Notes under the pieces: generated by a model
The model's database searches: none
The model's input: only the letters and a program-made list of their open reading frames with translations
What the model was told of the DNA's origin: nothing
Program-made: the position numbers and the translations under genes
Shown: positions 17,899 through 25,630 of the stretch, piece by piece
Layout: every line of letters begins with the position of its first letter
Position numbering within the stretch: the first letter of the stretch is position 1
Assembly (NCBI RefSeq): GCF_900188235.1
Contig: NZ_FZNT01000006.1
Coordinates: 124,001 to 188,000 of the forward strand
Reading direction: 5' to 3'
DNA length: 64,000 bases
Source: Lutibacter agarilyticus
Lineage (GTDB): Bacteria; Bacteroidota; Bacteroidia; Flavobacteriales; Flavobacteriaceae

Positions 17899-19134
17899 TT
17901 GAATTACGAGTTATTTATAGCCAAGCGAATTATTGCTGCTAAACAGTATAAAAGTAGTATATCGTCACCAATAATAAAAATTGCAATTATTGCCATTTCA
18001 TTGGGGATTGTTATTATGATGATTGCGATTGCGACAGGTATTGGCTTGCAACAAAAAATTAGAGAAAAAATTGCAGGTTTTAATGGGCATATTCAAATTA
18101 CAAATTTTGATAATAATTATTCTGAAATTACCTTAGAATCCGTATCTACAAATCAAGAATTTTATCCTGAATTTAAAGAGATAGATAATATTGATAATGT
18201 ACAGATTTTTGCTACTAAGGCAGGAATTATTAGAACGGCTTCAGACTTTGAAGGTATTATTTTAAAAGGTGTTTCTAATGATTATAATTGGCGTTTTTTT
18301 GAAGAATATATGGTGGCTGGAAAGTTGCCTGATTTTTCGCAAGATGTTTCTACCGATGTTTTAATTTCACAGGAAATTTCCAATCGTTTGCAAATTAATT
18401 TAGGTGATCAGTTCAATGTGTTGTTTGTAAAAGACGATCCTTCCAAAGCACCTTGGTTACGTGTGTTCACCGCTGTAGGAATTTACAATACCGGTTTTCA
18501 GGATTTTGATGAAAATTTTGTGATTGCTGATATTCGAAATATTCAAAAAATGAATCGTTGGGCAGTGGATGAAGTAGGGGGTTTTGAAGTGCTTATTTCT
18601 AATTTTGATGAAATTGAAGTTAAAAGTATAGAGGTTTATGAACAAACCGCTTCTACCTTAAATACACAAAATGTGATTGAAAAATACCCAGCTATTTTTG
18701 AATGGATTGGTTTATTTGATAACAATATTTACTTAATAATTGCAATTATGATTTTGGTTGCAGGTATTAATATGATTACAGCTTTACTTGTTTTAATTTT
18801 AGAACGCACTCAAATGGTGGGGATTTTAAAAGCGTTAGGAGCAAGTAATGTAAGCATACGTAAAGTATTTTTATACAATGCAGGTTACCTTATAATTAGA
18901 GGGTTGTTTTGGGGAAATTTAATTGGATTATCTATTTTATGTATTCAAAAATATACGGGTATTATTACGCTAGATCCCGAAACATATTACGTTACCAATG
19001 TGCCTGTTTATATAAATATTGGGTATATTATTTTGTTAAACATAGGTACGTTGCTGCTTTGTTTATTGATGTTGATAATTCCTTCAATAATTATTTCAAA
19101 AATAAATCCGGTGAAATCTATTAAGTTTGAGTAA
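17899..19134 (+). CDS. FtsX/LolE-family ABC transporter permease
   Basis: A 411-residue inner-membrane permease of the MacB/LolC/LolE family. A first membrane helix (IIKIAIIAISLGIVIMMIAI) is followed by the signature GIGLQQKIREKIAGFNGHIQI, a large periplasmic MacB-type domain, and three C-terminal helices in the FtsX domain (AIMILVAGINMITALLVLI, GILKALGASNVSIRKVF). It probably works with a LolD-like ATPase in sending lipoproteins to the outer membrane; a lolD candidate is at 39.1 kb. I choose TTG at 17899 (LNYELFIAKRI) because homologues begin with this segment and a promoter lies 25 bases upstream. An ATG at 17827 would add 24 residues. Confidence 0.8.
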   Translation: MNYELFIAKRIIAAKQYKSSISSPIIKIAIIAISLGIVIMMIAIATGIGLQQKIREKIAGFNGHIQITNFDNNYSEITLESVSTNQEFYPEFKEIDNIDNVQIFATKAGIIRTASDFEGIILKGVSNDYNWRFFEEYMVAGKLPDFSQDVSTDVLISQEISNRLQINLGDQFNVLFVKDDPSKAPWLRVFTAVGIYNTGFQDFDENFVIADIRNIQKMNRWAVDEVGGFEVLISNFDEIEVKSIEVYEQTASTLNTQNVIEKYPAIFEWIGLFDNNIYLIIAIMILVAGINMITALLVLILERTQMVGILKALGASNVSIRKVFLYNAGYLIIRGLFWGNLIGLSILCIQKYTGIITLDPETYYVTNVPVYINIGYIILLNIGTLLLCLLMLIIPSIIISKINPVKSIKFE

Positions 19135-19210
19135 AGCGATTTTGGGTTTACGATATTAGAAAATTAAATTTATAATATTAAACTCCAAACTCCTCCAAAC
19201 TCCAAATTTT

Positions 19211-19294
19211 CAACTTCTAATATCAAACTTAGGTTTTTCATCTTCAGTATCTATACGTCTAATATCTACTATTTAATATCAACCTTAGGTATTT
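19211..19294. repeat. Left copy of an intergenic repeat flanking the toxin-antitoxin remnant
   Basis: This segment holds CAACTTCTAATATCAAACTT, then TTTTTCATCTTCAGT and CTAATATCTACTATTTAATATCAACCTT-type text also present at 19914-20100. A short tandem of AACTCCAAACTCC precedes it at 19181-19206. The region 19135-19382 holds no convincing gene. Confidence 0.65.
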
Positions 19295-19382
19295 CTGACG
19301 TAGCAAATTGCTTATTGAATGTTTGTAGTTTATGCTAAATTAAATTTAAGCATAAATTTTATGAGTTGTTGTGCTTTCGTGC

Positions 19383-19615
19383 TTATTTTATGTCCTTCTG
19401 TAATTTATTAGGATTTTGTCTTGAGTCAAAAACTGTAATAATCTCAATCTCTTTTTTCTCAAAATTTACTCTGTAATAGAAAGTTATCTGCTTTGTTACA
19501 ACACACTTAAATAAACCATTAAATTCAGATGACTGAGGACAACTTTCAGGCTGATCTGAAATTTGTTCAATTTTAGAAGTTTATTTTCAGCTAATTCTGA
19601 TAAAAATACTTTCAT
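19383..19615 (-). pseudogene. ParE/RelE-type toxin gene, inactivated by an internal deletion and frameshift
   Basis: Two parts of a type II toxin lie in different frames on the minus strand. The start, MKVFLSELAENKLLKL, is followed after 16 codons by a frame change. The remainder reads EQISDQPESCPQSSEFNGLF, then KCVVTKQITFYYRVNFEKK and EIEIITVFDSRQNPNKLQ to a TAA at 19383. Family members run to about 97 residues, so roughly 60 bases are missing from the helical middle. The start codon overlaps the antitoxin stop as TAATG, the normal coupling of such operons. The product cannot be active. The call rests on my memory of the family pattern. Confidence 0.75.
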
Positions 19616-19833
19616 TAAGAAATCTTTTTCAAAAAGTCATTGAACTCAACTCTTTTGCCTTTATTCAATTCTTTAATGCCTTTTTCTATTTCTTTTTGCT
19701 CAGACAAAGTTAATTCATTCCAAAAATCAACTTTTTCTTTTTGAATAAATTCCGTTATTTTCGCAATGAATTTATGATTCTCAATGTTGAGAATCATTTT
19801 TACTAGCTCAATTTTTGAAGTTTGAATATTCAT
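19615..19833 (-). CDS. Antitoxin of a ParE/RelE-type module
   Basis: A 72-residue acidic/lysine-rich helical protein, MNIQTSKIELVKMILNIEN..., with WNELTLSEQKEIEKGIKELNKG and a C-terminal EFNDFLKKIS. This is the pattern of the small antitoxins that precede ParE/RelE-like toxins in Bacteroidota: an N-terminal helix pair and a C-terminal part that would wrap the toxin. The toxin gene that follows, sharing its TAATG junction, is broken. The antitoxin reading frame is intact and still has a -7 promoter element upstream, so it may persist as an orphan. Confidence 0.75.
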   Translation of the reverse strand: MNIQTSKIELVKMILNIENHKFIAKITEFIQKEKVDFWNELTLSEQKEIEKGIKELNKGKRVEFNDFLKKIS

Positions 19834-19852
19834 AATATATTATTTCTTAAAT

Positions 19853-19860
19853 CAAATTTA
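19853..19860 (-). promoter_or_regulatory. Candidate -7 element for the antitoxin gene
   Basis: The minus strand reads TAAATTTG, matching TAnnTTTG, 20 bases upstream of the antitoxin ATG. Confidence 0.4.
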
Positions 19861-19913
19861 CAAAAAAATCGGTTTATTGTCGGAACTAAATTTTTTTCGT
19901 GTGTATGAAGCAC

Positions 19914-20100
19914 AACTTCTAATATTTAATATCAAACTTAAGTGTTTCATCTTCAGACTCAAAACTTCGAATATCAAATATCTACTATTTACTATCAACC
20001 TTCGATTTTCATCTTCAGTCTCAAAACTTCAAATATCAAATATCTACTATTTACTATTTAATATCAACCTTCGATTTTCCGTTTAGGTCTCAAAACTTCT
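19914..20100. repeat. Three imperfect tandem repeat units beside prfC
   Basis: Three units starting with AACTTC at 19914, 19963 and 20025, about 49, 62 and 69 bases long, end with a fourth AACTTCT at 20094-20100. Shared blocks are AATATCAAATATCTACTATT, ATCAACCTTCGATTTTC and TCAGTCTCAAAACTTC. The same blocks recur in degenerate form at 19211-19294. The last unit runs into the prfC stop codon. Too irregular, and without spacers, to be a CRISPR array. Confidence 0.75.
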
Positions 20101-21688
20101 AACTAAATTCACTAGTAAAGTGTAATTTAACTGAAGGATATTTACTCTGCGTCATCTGAATAGTAAACGCAGAATCTGCTAAAAACACTAATTGACCTTG
20201 TTTATCCTTTGCTAAAAAACGTTGTTTTACACGCTTAAACTCTTTAAATTCTTCATTTTTAGGGTCTTCAGGTTGTACCCAACAAGCTTTGTGTACAGGT
20301 AAATTTTCGTAGCTACATTTAGCTCCATATTCGTGCTCTAAACGGTATTGAATAACTTCATACTGTAATGCACCCACAGTACCAACAATTTTTCTACCAT
20401 TTAAATCTAGGGTAAATAATTGCGCAACACCTTCATCCATTAATTGATCTAAACCTTTAAATAATTGTTTAGATTTTAAAGGATCGGCATTGTTTACATA
20501 ACGGAAATGTTCTGGTGAAAAACTTGGAATTCCTTTAAAGTTTAAGTTTTCGCCTTCAGTTAGTGTATCTCCAATTTTAAAGTTTCCAGTATCTTGAATT
20601 CCTACAATATCTCCAGGGAATGATTCGTCTACAATTTCTTTCTTTTCAGCAAAAAAGGCATTCGGACTTGAAAATTTCATTTTTTTATTTAAACGAACAT
20701 GTAAATATGGCGAATTACGTTTAAAAGTTCCCGATACAATTTTTATAAAAGCCAAACGGTTTCTATGATTTGGATCCATATTGGCGTGTATTTTAAATAC
20801 AAAACCTGTAAGTTTTTCTTCTTTAGAATCAACCAAACGCTCTTCAGATTTTTTTGGTTGTGGTGTAGGAGCAATTTCAATAAAACAATCTAATAATTCT
20901 TTAACTCCAAAGTTATTTAAAGCAGAACCAAAAAACACTGGTTGTAAATCACCTTTTAAATATTCATTATTATCAAAAGGAGGGTAAACTTCTTCAACCA
21001 ACTCTAATTCTTCACGTAAGGTTTCAGCAGCTTTATTTCCAATAATTTCGTCTAATTCAGGAACCGAAATATCATTAAATTCAACACCTTCAGAAATAGT
21101 TTGTTTATTATCTCCAGAGAAAACATTTAATTTTTTTCCGAAGATATTGTAAATACCTTTAAAATCGTATCCCATACCAATAGGAAAACTTAGTGGAGTT
21201 ACACGCAACCCTAATTTTTGTTCTACTTCATCCAATAAATCAAAGGCATCTTTTCCTTCACGGTCCATCTTATTGATAAAAACAATCATTGGGATTTTTC
21301 GCATTCTACAAACTTCAACCAATTTTTCTGTTTGTTCTTCAACCCCTTTTGCAACGTCAATAACCACAATTACACTATCAACAGCAGTTAAGGTTCTAAA
21401 GGTATCTTCTGCAAAATCTTTGTGACCAGGCGTATCTAAAATATTTATTTTTTTGTCCTTATAAATAAAAGCCAATACTGATGTAGCTACCGAAATACCA
21501 CGTTGACGCTCAATTTCCATAAAATCGGAAGTTGCACCTTTTTTAATTTTATTATTTTTTACGGCACCTGCTTCCTGAATTGCACCACCAAATAATAATA
21601 ACTTTTCAGTTAAAGTTGTTTTACCTGCATCGGGATGCGAAATAATACCAAAAGTTCGTCTGCGTTGTATTTCTTCTAAAAAACTCAT
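20099..21688 (-). CDS. prfC: Peptide chain release factor 3
   Basis: RF3 is a translational GTPase that recycles RF1/RF2 from the ribosome after peptide release. The 529 residues carry the G domain motifs: P-loop SHPDAGKTTLTEKL near 17-30, the switch II DTPGHKDFAEDT near 88-99, and NKMDREGKDAFDLLDEVE near 143-160, followed by domains II and III (FVFKIHANMDPNHRNR, VGTVGALQYEVIQYRLEHEY). The match is end to end with RF3 and not EF-G. The TAG stop is formed at the edge of the adjacent repeat, and the C-terminus (KLHFTSEFS) may have been trimmed by it, though the length is normal. Confidence 0.96.
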   Translation of the reverse strand: MSFLEEIQRRRTFGIISHPDAGKTTLTEKLLLFGGAIQEAGAVKNNKIKKGATSDFMEIERQRGISVATSVLAFIYKDKKINILDTPGHKDFAEDTFRTLTAVDSVIVVIDVAKGVEEQTEKLVEVCRMRKIPMIVFINKMDREGKDAFDLLDEVEQKLGLRVTPLSFPIGMGYDFKGIYNIFGKKLNVFSGDNKQTISEGVEFNDISVPELDEIIGNKAAETLREELELVEEVYPPFDNNEYLKGDLQPVFFGSALNNFGVKELLDCFIEIAPTPQPKKSEERLVDSKEEKLTGFVFKIHANMDPNHRNRLAFIKIVSGTFKRNSPYLHVRLNKKMKFSSPNAFFAEKKEIVDESFPGDIVGIQDTGNFKIGDTLTEGENLNFKGIPSFSPEHFRYVNNADPLKSKQLFKGLDQLMDEGVAQLFTLDLNGRKIVGTVGALQYEVIQYRLEHEYGAKCSYENLPVHKACWVQPEDPKNEEFKEFKRVKQRFLAKDKQGQLVFLADSAFTIQMTQSKYPSVKLHFTSEFS

Positions 21689-21739
21689 CTGTGTATCTAA
21701 AATTTGTGTGGGTTTATTTCTTTAATTAATTTCGGTTTG

Positions 21740-21747
21740 CAAAAATA
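21740..21747 (-). promoter_or_regulatory. Candidate -7 element for prfC
   Basis: The minus strand reads TATTTTTG, matching TAnnTTTG, 52 bases upstream of the prfC start. The rest of 21748-21928 holds nothing further that I can recognise. Confidence 0.4.
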
Positions 21748-21928
21748 TAAATAATTACCACACTATGTTAGCTATTTATGTAAGACTTTCAAAAGAAGAT
21801 AATTATAAAATTTATTTACTTACCAATTAAAATAAATAAAACAGTATAAAAGTAAATTACCACAATCACATAATAAGATTTTTTACTATATTACCTTCAA
21901 CACTAAATAATCACAAATACTATAAATT

Positions 21929-22846
21929 ATGAAAATCAATAACATTTTAGAAGGCATTGGAAACACCCCAGTTGTGCGACTTGCTAAATTATTTCCAAAT
22001 GCTAATGTTTGGATGAAACTTGAAAAAGCCAATCCAGGTGGAAGTATTAAAGATAGAATTGCATTAGCTATGATTGAGGATGCTGAAAAAAGAAATATTT
22101 TAACTCAAGACACAGAAATTATAGAACCAACTTCAGGAAATACGGGTATTGGCTTGGCAATGGTTGCTGCAGTAAAAAATTACAAGCTTACACTGGTAAT
22201 GCCTGAATCAATGTCAGTTGAAAGAAGGGCTTTAATGGCGGCTTATGGGGCTAATCTTGTGCTTACTCCAAAAGAATTAGGATTAGGTGGTACCATAGCA
22301 AAAGCAAATGAGTTAGTGGCAAATAATAAAAATGCTTGGATGCCTTCCCAATTTACAAACCAAGCAAACCCTGAAATACACCGTAAAACAACTGCTTTAG
22401 AAATTGCGGCTGATTTTCCTGAAGGTTTTGATTATTTAATAACGGGTGTTGGTACAGGAGGCCATATTACAGGTATGTCGGAGGTTTTAAAAGAAAAATT
22501 CCCAAGCTTAAAAGTTATTGCTGTAGAGCCTAATGATTCAGCCATTATATCTGGTGAAGAACCAGGGCCTCATCCAATACAAGGTATTGGACCGGGTTTT
22601 TTTCCAGAAGTATTCAATAGAAACTCAATTGATGGTGTAATTAAAATAACAAAAGAAGAAGCGTTTTCTGAAGTTCAAAATATAGCAAATACTGAAGGTA
22701 TTTTGGTGGGTATTTCTTCGGGAGCCTCTTTAGCAGCAGTTAGAAAACAATTAAAAACAATAAATACACCCTTAACAATAGTAACTATTAATTACGATAC
22801 AGGAGAGCGCTATCTTTCTATTGAAGAGCTTTTTAAGAAGGATTAA
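21929..22846 (+). CDS. cysK: Cysteine synthase (O-acetylserine sulfhydrylase)
   Basis: A PLP enzyme making cysteine from O-acetylserine and sulfide. In the 305 residues the PLP lysine is Lys41 in [10 protein letters not shown], the substrate-binding loop is [12 protein letters not shown] (about 68-79), the phosphate-binding glycine loop is [10 protein letters not shown] (about 174-183), and SSGAS near 276 contacts the pyridine nitrogen. The PGGSIKDR form is common in CysK/CysM of Bacteroidota, and CysM activity is not excluded. Its product also feeds bacillithiol made by BshC. Single-gene unit in the same direction as idi. Confidence 0.92.
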   Translation: MKINNILEGIGNTPVVRLAKLFPNANVWMKLEKANPGGSIKDRIALAMIEDAEKRNILTQDTEIIEPTSGNTGIGLAMVAAVKNYKLTLVMPESMSVERRALMAAYGANLVLTPKELGLGGTIAKANELVANNKNAWMPSQFTNQANPEIHRKTTALEIAADFPEGFDYLITGVGTGGHITGMSEVLKEKFPSLKVIAVEPNDSAIISGEEPGPHPIQGIGPGFFPEVFNRNSIDGVIKITKEEAFSEVQNIANTEGILVGISSGASLAAVRKQLKTINTPLTIVTINYDTGERYLSIEELFKKD

Positions 22847-22992
22847 TTAAAATCTAAGAAGTTTTTATTTTACGTGCATTTATGTTTACTGTAATTACAA
22901 CTGGTTATTTTATGGTAATACTTGATTTAATACCGTTAAAAAATTTCACATTATTGACTTTTAATATGGCGGTTATTACACATTCTTTTTTG

Positions 22993-23000
22993 TAAATTTG
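22993..23000 (+). promoter_or_regulatory. Candidate -7 element for idi
   Basis: TAAATTTG matches TAnnTTTG and ends 17 bases before the idi start codon. No -33 TTTG lies at the right distance. Confidence 0.45.
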
Positions 23001-23017
23001 TTGCAATTCAAAAATAA

Positions 23018-23536
23018 ATGAAAGAAGAACAAGTAATTTTAGTAAACGAAAAAGATGAGCAAATTGGCTTGATGCCAAAAATGGAAGCTCACGAAAAAGC
23101 GGTATTGCACCGTGCATTCTCAGTATTTGTATTTAATAGTAAACAACAATTAATGTTGCAACAAAGAGCTGCAGATAAGTATCATTCACCTTTATTGTGG
23201 ACAAATACTTGTTGTAGTCACCAACGCAATGGAGAAAGTAATATTGAAGCAGGAAAAAGACGTTTACAAGAAGAAATGGGTTTTGTTTGTGAGTTAGAAG
23301 AGAAAACTTCATTTATTTACAAAGCACCTTTTGATAATGGCTTAACTGAACACGAATTAGACCATGTAATGGTTGGTTTTTATGATGAAGATCCAATTAT
23401 TAATAAAGAGGAAGTAGAAAGTTTTAAGTATATGACTGTTGAAGAAGTGAAAGCTGATATGGAAGTAAACCCTCAGATGTATACCGAATGGTTTAAGATT
23501 ATATTTGATAAATTTTATAGTTTTATTAAGCACTAA
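23018..23536 (+). CDS. idi: Isopentenyl-diphosphate delta-isomerase, type 1
   Basis: Interconverts isopentenyl and dimethylallyl diphosphate for isoprenoid synthesis. The 172 residues have the NUDIX-like Idi-1 fold: VNEKDEQIGLMPKMEAH at the N-terminus, HRAFSVFVFNSKQQLMLQQRA, the catalytic cysteine region LWTNTCCSHQR (Cys65/Cys66), the NUDIX-type AGKRRLQEEMGF helix, and LTEHELDHVMVG with the catalytic glutamate. Metal ligand histidines are in place. It ends two bases before the pterin synthase gene, so the two are cotranscribed, although their pathways are unrelated. Confidence 0.95.
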   Translation: MKEEQVILVNEKDEQIGLMPKMEAHEKAVLHRAFSVFVFNSKQQLMLQQRAADKYHSPLLWTNTCCSHQRNGESNIEAGKRRLQEEMGFVCELEEKTSFIYKAPFDNGLTEHELDHVMVGFYDEDPIINKEEVESFKYMTVEEVKADMEVNPQMYTEWFKIIFDKFYSFIKH

Positions 23537-23538
23537 TT

Positions 23539-23949
23539 ATGAAAGTAACGGTTCATAGAAAAGCGCATTTTAATGCAGCGCATAGATTATACAACGCCGA
23601 TTGGACAGATGCACGAAATGCGACTGTTTTTGGTAAATGCGCCAACCCAAATTATCACGGCCATAATTACGATTTAATTGTAGCTGTAAAAGGCGAGGTA
23701 CATCCAGAAACTGGTTTTGTTATGGACATGAAAGTCCTAAAAAAATTGATTGAAGTTGAGATAGAAGATCAATTTGATCATAAAAATTTAAACGAAGAAG
23801 TTTCAGAATTTAAAAATTTAAATCCAACGGCTGAAAATATAGCCGTTGTGATTTGGAATAAATTAAGACCAAAAATTGATTCAAATTTAGAAATTTCAAT
23901 CACATTATATGAAACGCCTCGAAATTATGTAACCTATTCAGGTGAATAA
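23539..23949 (+). CDS. 6-pyruvoyl-tetrahydropterin synthase / QueD family protein
   Basis: A 136-residue zinc enzyme of the COG0720 family acting on dihydroneopterin triphosphate. Zinc ligands are His15 in NAAHRL and His40 and His42 in YHGHNY; the catalytic cysteine is Cys34. The motif is CX5HGH (KCANPNYHGHNY), the spacing of eukaryotic-type pyruvoyl-tetrahydropterin synthase, whereas canonical QueD of queuosine synthesis has CX3HGH. FVMDMKVLKK, FDHKNLN, NPTAENIAVVIWNKL and ITLYETPRNYVTY also look like the eukaryotic form. It may therefore serve tetrahydropterin synthesis; automatic pipelines would name it queD. Cotranscribed with idi. Confidence 0.85.
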   Translation: MKVTVHRKAHFNAAHRLYNADWTDARNATVFGKCANPNYHGHNYDLIVAVKGEVHPETGFVMDMKVLKKLIEVEIEDQFDHKNLNEEVSEFKNLNPTAENIAVVIWNKLRPKIDSNLEISITLYETPRNYVTYSGE

Positions 23950-24543
23950 TTAATTATCTTTTTTCTGTTTATTCAATTCATCTTGTAATTGACGTCTAAC
24001 TTTTTGTTCGCGTTCTAAAGCTTTTTTACGATGCAATTCAAACTCCTCATCAAGCTCTTTTAAATCTAGTTTTGTTTGAGTAGTAATGCTATTACTTTGT
24101 TTGAATTTTGTAATAAAAAACAGTAATAATAGAGTTAAAATTACAATTACTGAAAACATGATGGTTTTAAAAGTTCCTTTATTAATTTGTATTCCAACTA
24201 AAGAAATACTTTGAATTTCATTATTTAAATTAGTAATAGTGGCTTCTGATGTATGTATCGCTAATTTAAGACTGTCAATGCTTTTCTTTTGGGAGTTTAT
24301 TAATTTATCAGCAGCTATTATTTCTTTTTTTGAAGCTGAAATAGAATCGGTTACATTTTCTTTTAATTTATATAACCAGGTTGTTTTTACTACTTTATAA
24401 TCTTGATAACGGTTGGAGTTTTTAATTAAATTATCGAATTGATTGCTTACTGAACCAGTATCAGTAAATTTCTTTACAGTCTGTCCAAAGGTTAAATTAA
24501 CTGTGAATAGTAGTGTAAATAGTATGAGCGTTTTAGTTTTCAT
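23950..24543 (-). CDS. Hypothetical membrane-anchored coiled-coil protein
   Basis: A 197-residue protein with a signal peptide (cut near 20, LTFGQ), a periplasmic region with a predicted coiled coil (about 70-115, KEIIAADKLINSQKKSIDSLK), one membrane helix (about 128-146, IMFSVIVILTLLLLFFITKF) and a charged cytoplasmic tail rich in Glu, Lys and Arg (LHRKKALEREQKVRRQLQDE). I recall similar flavobacterial proteins carrying a tRNA methyltransferase name; nothing in this sequence supports that. It is tail to tail with the pterin synthase gene without a gap. Function unknown. Confidence 0.75.
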   Translation of the reverse strand: MKTKTLILFTLLFTVNLTFGQTVKKFTDTGSVSNQFDNLIKNSNRYQDYKVVKTTWLYKLKENVTDSISASKKEIIAADKLINSQKKSIDSLKLAIHTSEATITNLNNEIQSISLVGIQINKGTFKTIMFSVIVILTLLLLFFITKFKQSNSITTQTKLDLKELDEEFELHRKKALEREQKVRRQLQDELNKQKKDN

Positions 24544-24618
24544 TTGTATAGAGGGGTATAATTAATATCTAGGTGTTTAACGAATGTTGTTGTGAGTTAT
24601 TGTAAATAGGTGTAAAGT

Positions 24619-25110
24619 TTATTTAAAACGTTTATCCGATTTAAAGTTTTCTTTATCTATGTTTGTTTTTTTAGCAAGCCATCCTTTTTTAGTATTGAAG
24701 CGATTGTCAAAGTCTTCAAAAAAAGGTTTAATATCTAATAAAGGTGAATTATTCATCATATCCACGTCTAAAATATGAATTTTATTTTCATCAATGCGTT
24801 CAATTTCAACAATAGAAATTCCTAATTTATTAGGCCTTTTTGGAGATCGAGTAGCAAAAATTCCTTTAGGCTCAGTATCCATAAACGGAATTACTTCAAG
24901 CTGCGGTTCTTTTATTAAGTGCAGTTGGTAAATTAAAATAATATGAGAAAACTCTTCTAAATTTTTTAATCCATTTACATAATTTTCGTTTAAAACAATT
25001 GTGCCTTTAACTGTTTTTGCTCCAGTTGGTTGAATTGGCATATTTTCGGGTGTAACCCAAGGTGTTTTAATACTACCAATTATATCTAAGTTAATACTTT
25101 TCTCACTCAT
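24619..25110 (-). CDS. trmO: tRNA (N6-threonylcarbamoyladenosine37-N6)-methyltransferase TrmO
   Basis: The TrmO (formerly TsaA/YaeB, UPF0066) family methylates t6A37 in some threonine tRNAs using SAM. The 163 residues include IGSIKTPWVTPENMPIQPTG at the N-terminus, the LEEFSHIILIYQLH strand, the family signature FATRSPKRPNKLGISIV (about 90-106), and LDVDMMNNSPLLDIKPFFEDFD. The single-domain form is usual in Bacteroidota. It is a separate unit facing away from the riboswitch-controlled nrdGD genes. Confidence 0.88.
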   Translation of the reverse strand: MSEKSINLDIIGSIKTPWVTPENMPIQPTGAKTVKGTIVLNENYVNGLKNLEEFSHIILIYQLHLIKEPQLEVIPFMDTEPKGIFATRSPKRPNKLGISIVEIERIDENKIHILDVDMMNNSPLLDIKPFFEDFDNRFNTKKGWLAKKTNIDKENFKSDKRFK

Positions 25111-25314
25111 AAAACTGCTAATTTACATATTTTTCAAATTTATTTGGCTTTTGTGCATATATAAATAATAAAAAATAAGATGTGCATATAGCAAAGGTTT
25201 TTTTTATATAAACAATTGCCTTGTAGTAGTTACGAAGGCTTTTATTTTATTGATTTGTTCATAAGTGGTTAATAAATACTAATCAGTCTTTAATTAATGA
25301 AGCTAAATTAATAA

Positions 25315-25322
25315 TAGATTTG
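25315..25322 (+). promoter_or_regulatory. Candidate -7 element upstream of the cobalamin riboswitch
   Basis: TAGATTTG matches TAnnTTTG and would start transcription about 8-10 bases before the riboswitch core. No clear -33 element is visible. The stretch 25111-25314 shows no other feature. Confidence 0.5.
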
Positions 25323-25329
25323 ACTAGAA

Positions 25330-25535
25330 TTAGGTTCTTTATTAAATTTCAATTTAAAATAGATTAAAAGGGAATTAAGTGTAAATCTTAAACTGTTCCC
25401 GCAGCTGTAAACTCAGTAGTTGTTTTACAATCTTTTGCCACTATCAATAGTTATTGGATGGGAAGGCGTAAAACAGAAGTAAGTCAGAAGACCTGCCTTT
25501 TTCAAAATAACATAAAACTTTCGGGAGAAAAGTTT
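25330..25535 (+). promoter_or_regulatory. Cobalamin (B12) riboswitch controlling nrdG-nrdD
   Basis: The conserved core is present in order: AGGTTC near 25332, AAAAGGGAATTAAGTGTAAA near 25366-25385, CTGTTCCCGCAGCTGTAA near 25393-25410, GCCACT near 25437-25442, GGATGGGAAGGCG near 25456-25468, and the B12 box AAGTCAGAAGACCTGCC at 25481-25497. A further hairpin at 25514-25535 has the loop CGGGAGA, which can pair with UUCCCG of the core, as expected for the L5-L13 kissing contact. Binding of cobalamin should block expression of the downstream genes. No terminator hairpin with a T-run lies before nrdG, so control is probably at translation. Confidence 0.93.
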
Positions 25536-25630
25536 GTTTAAATATTTCTAAAAGATAACAAGATTTGTTTTTTACAGGTTCTATTGTTTAGATGTTTTCT
25601 AAACAATATTGCATTGTACAATTTAATATT

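Noticed and set aside
19877-20086. 69-codon plus-strand open frame in the repeat region
   Set aside because: It is made of the tandem repeat itself and has repeated YYLLFxINLRFS text, as expected from translating a repeat.
19914-20100. Possible CRISPR array
   Set aside because: The repeats differ in length (49, 62, 69 bases), adjoin without unique spacers, have degenerate copies 650 bases away, and no cas genes are present.
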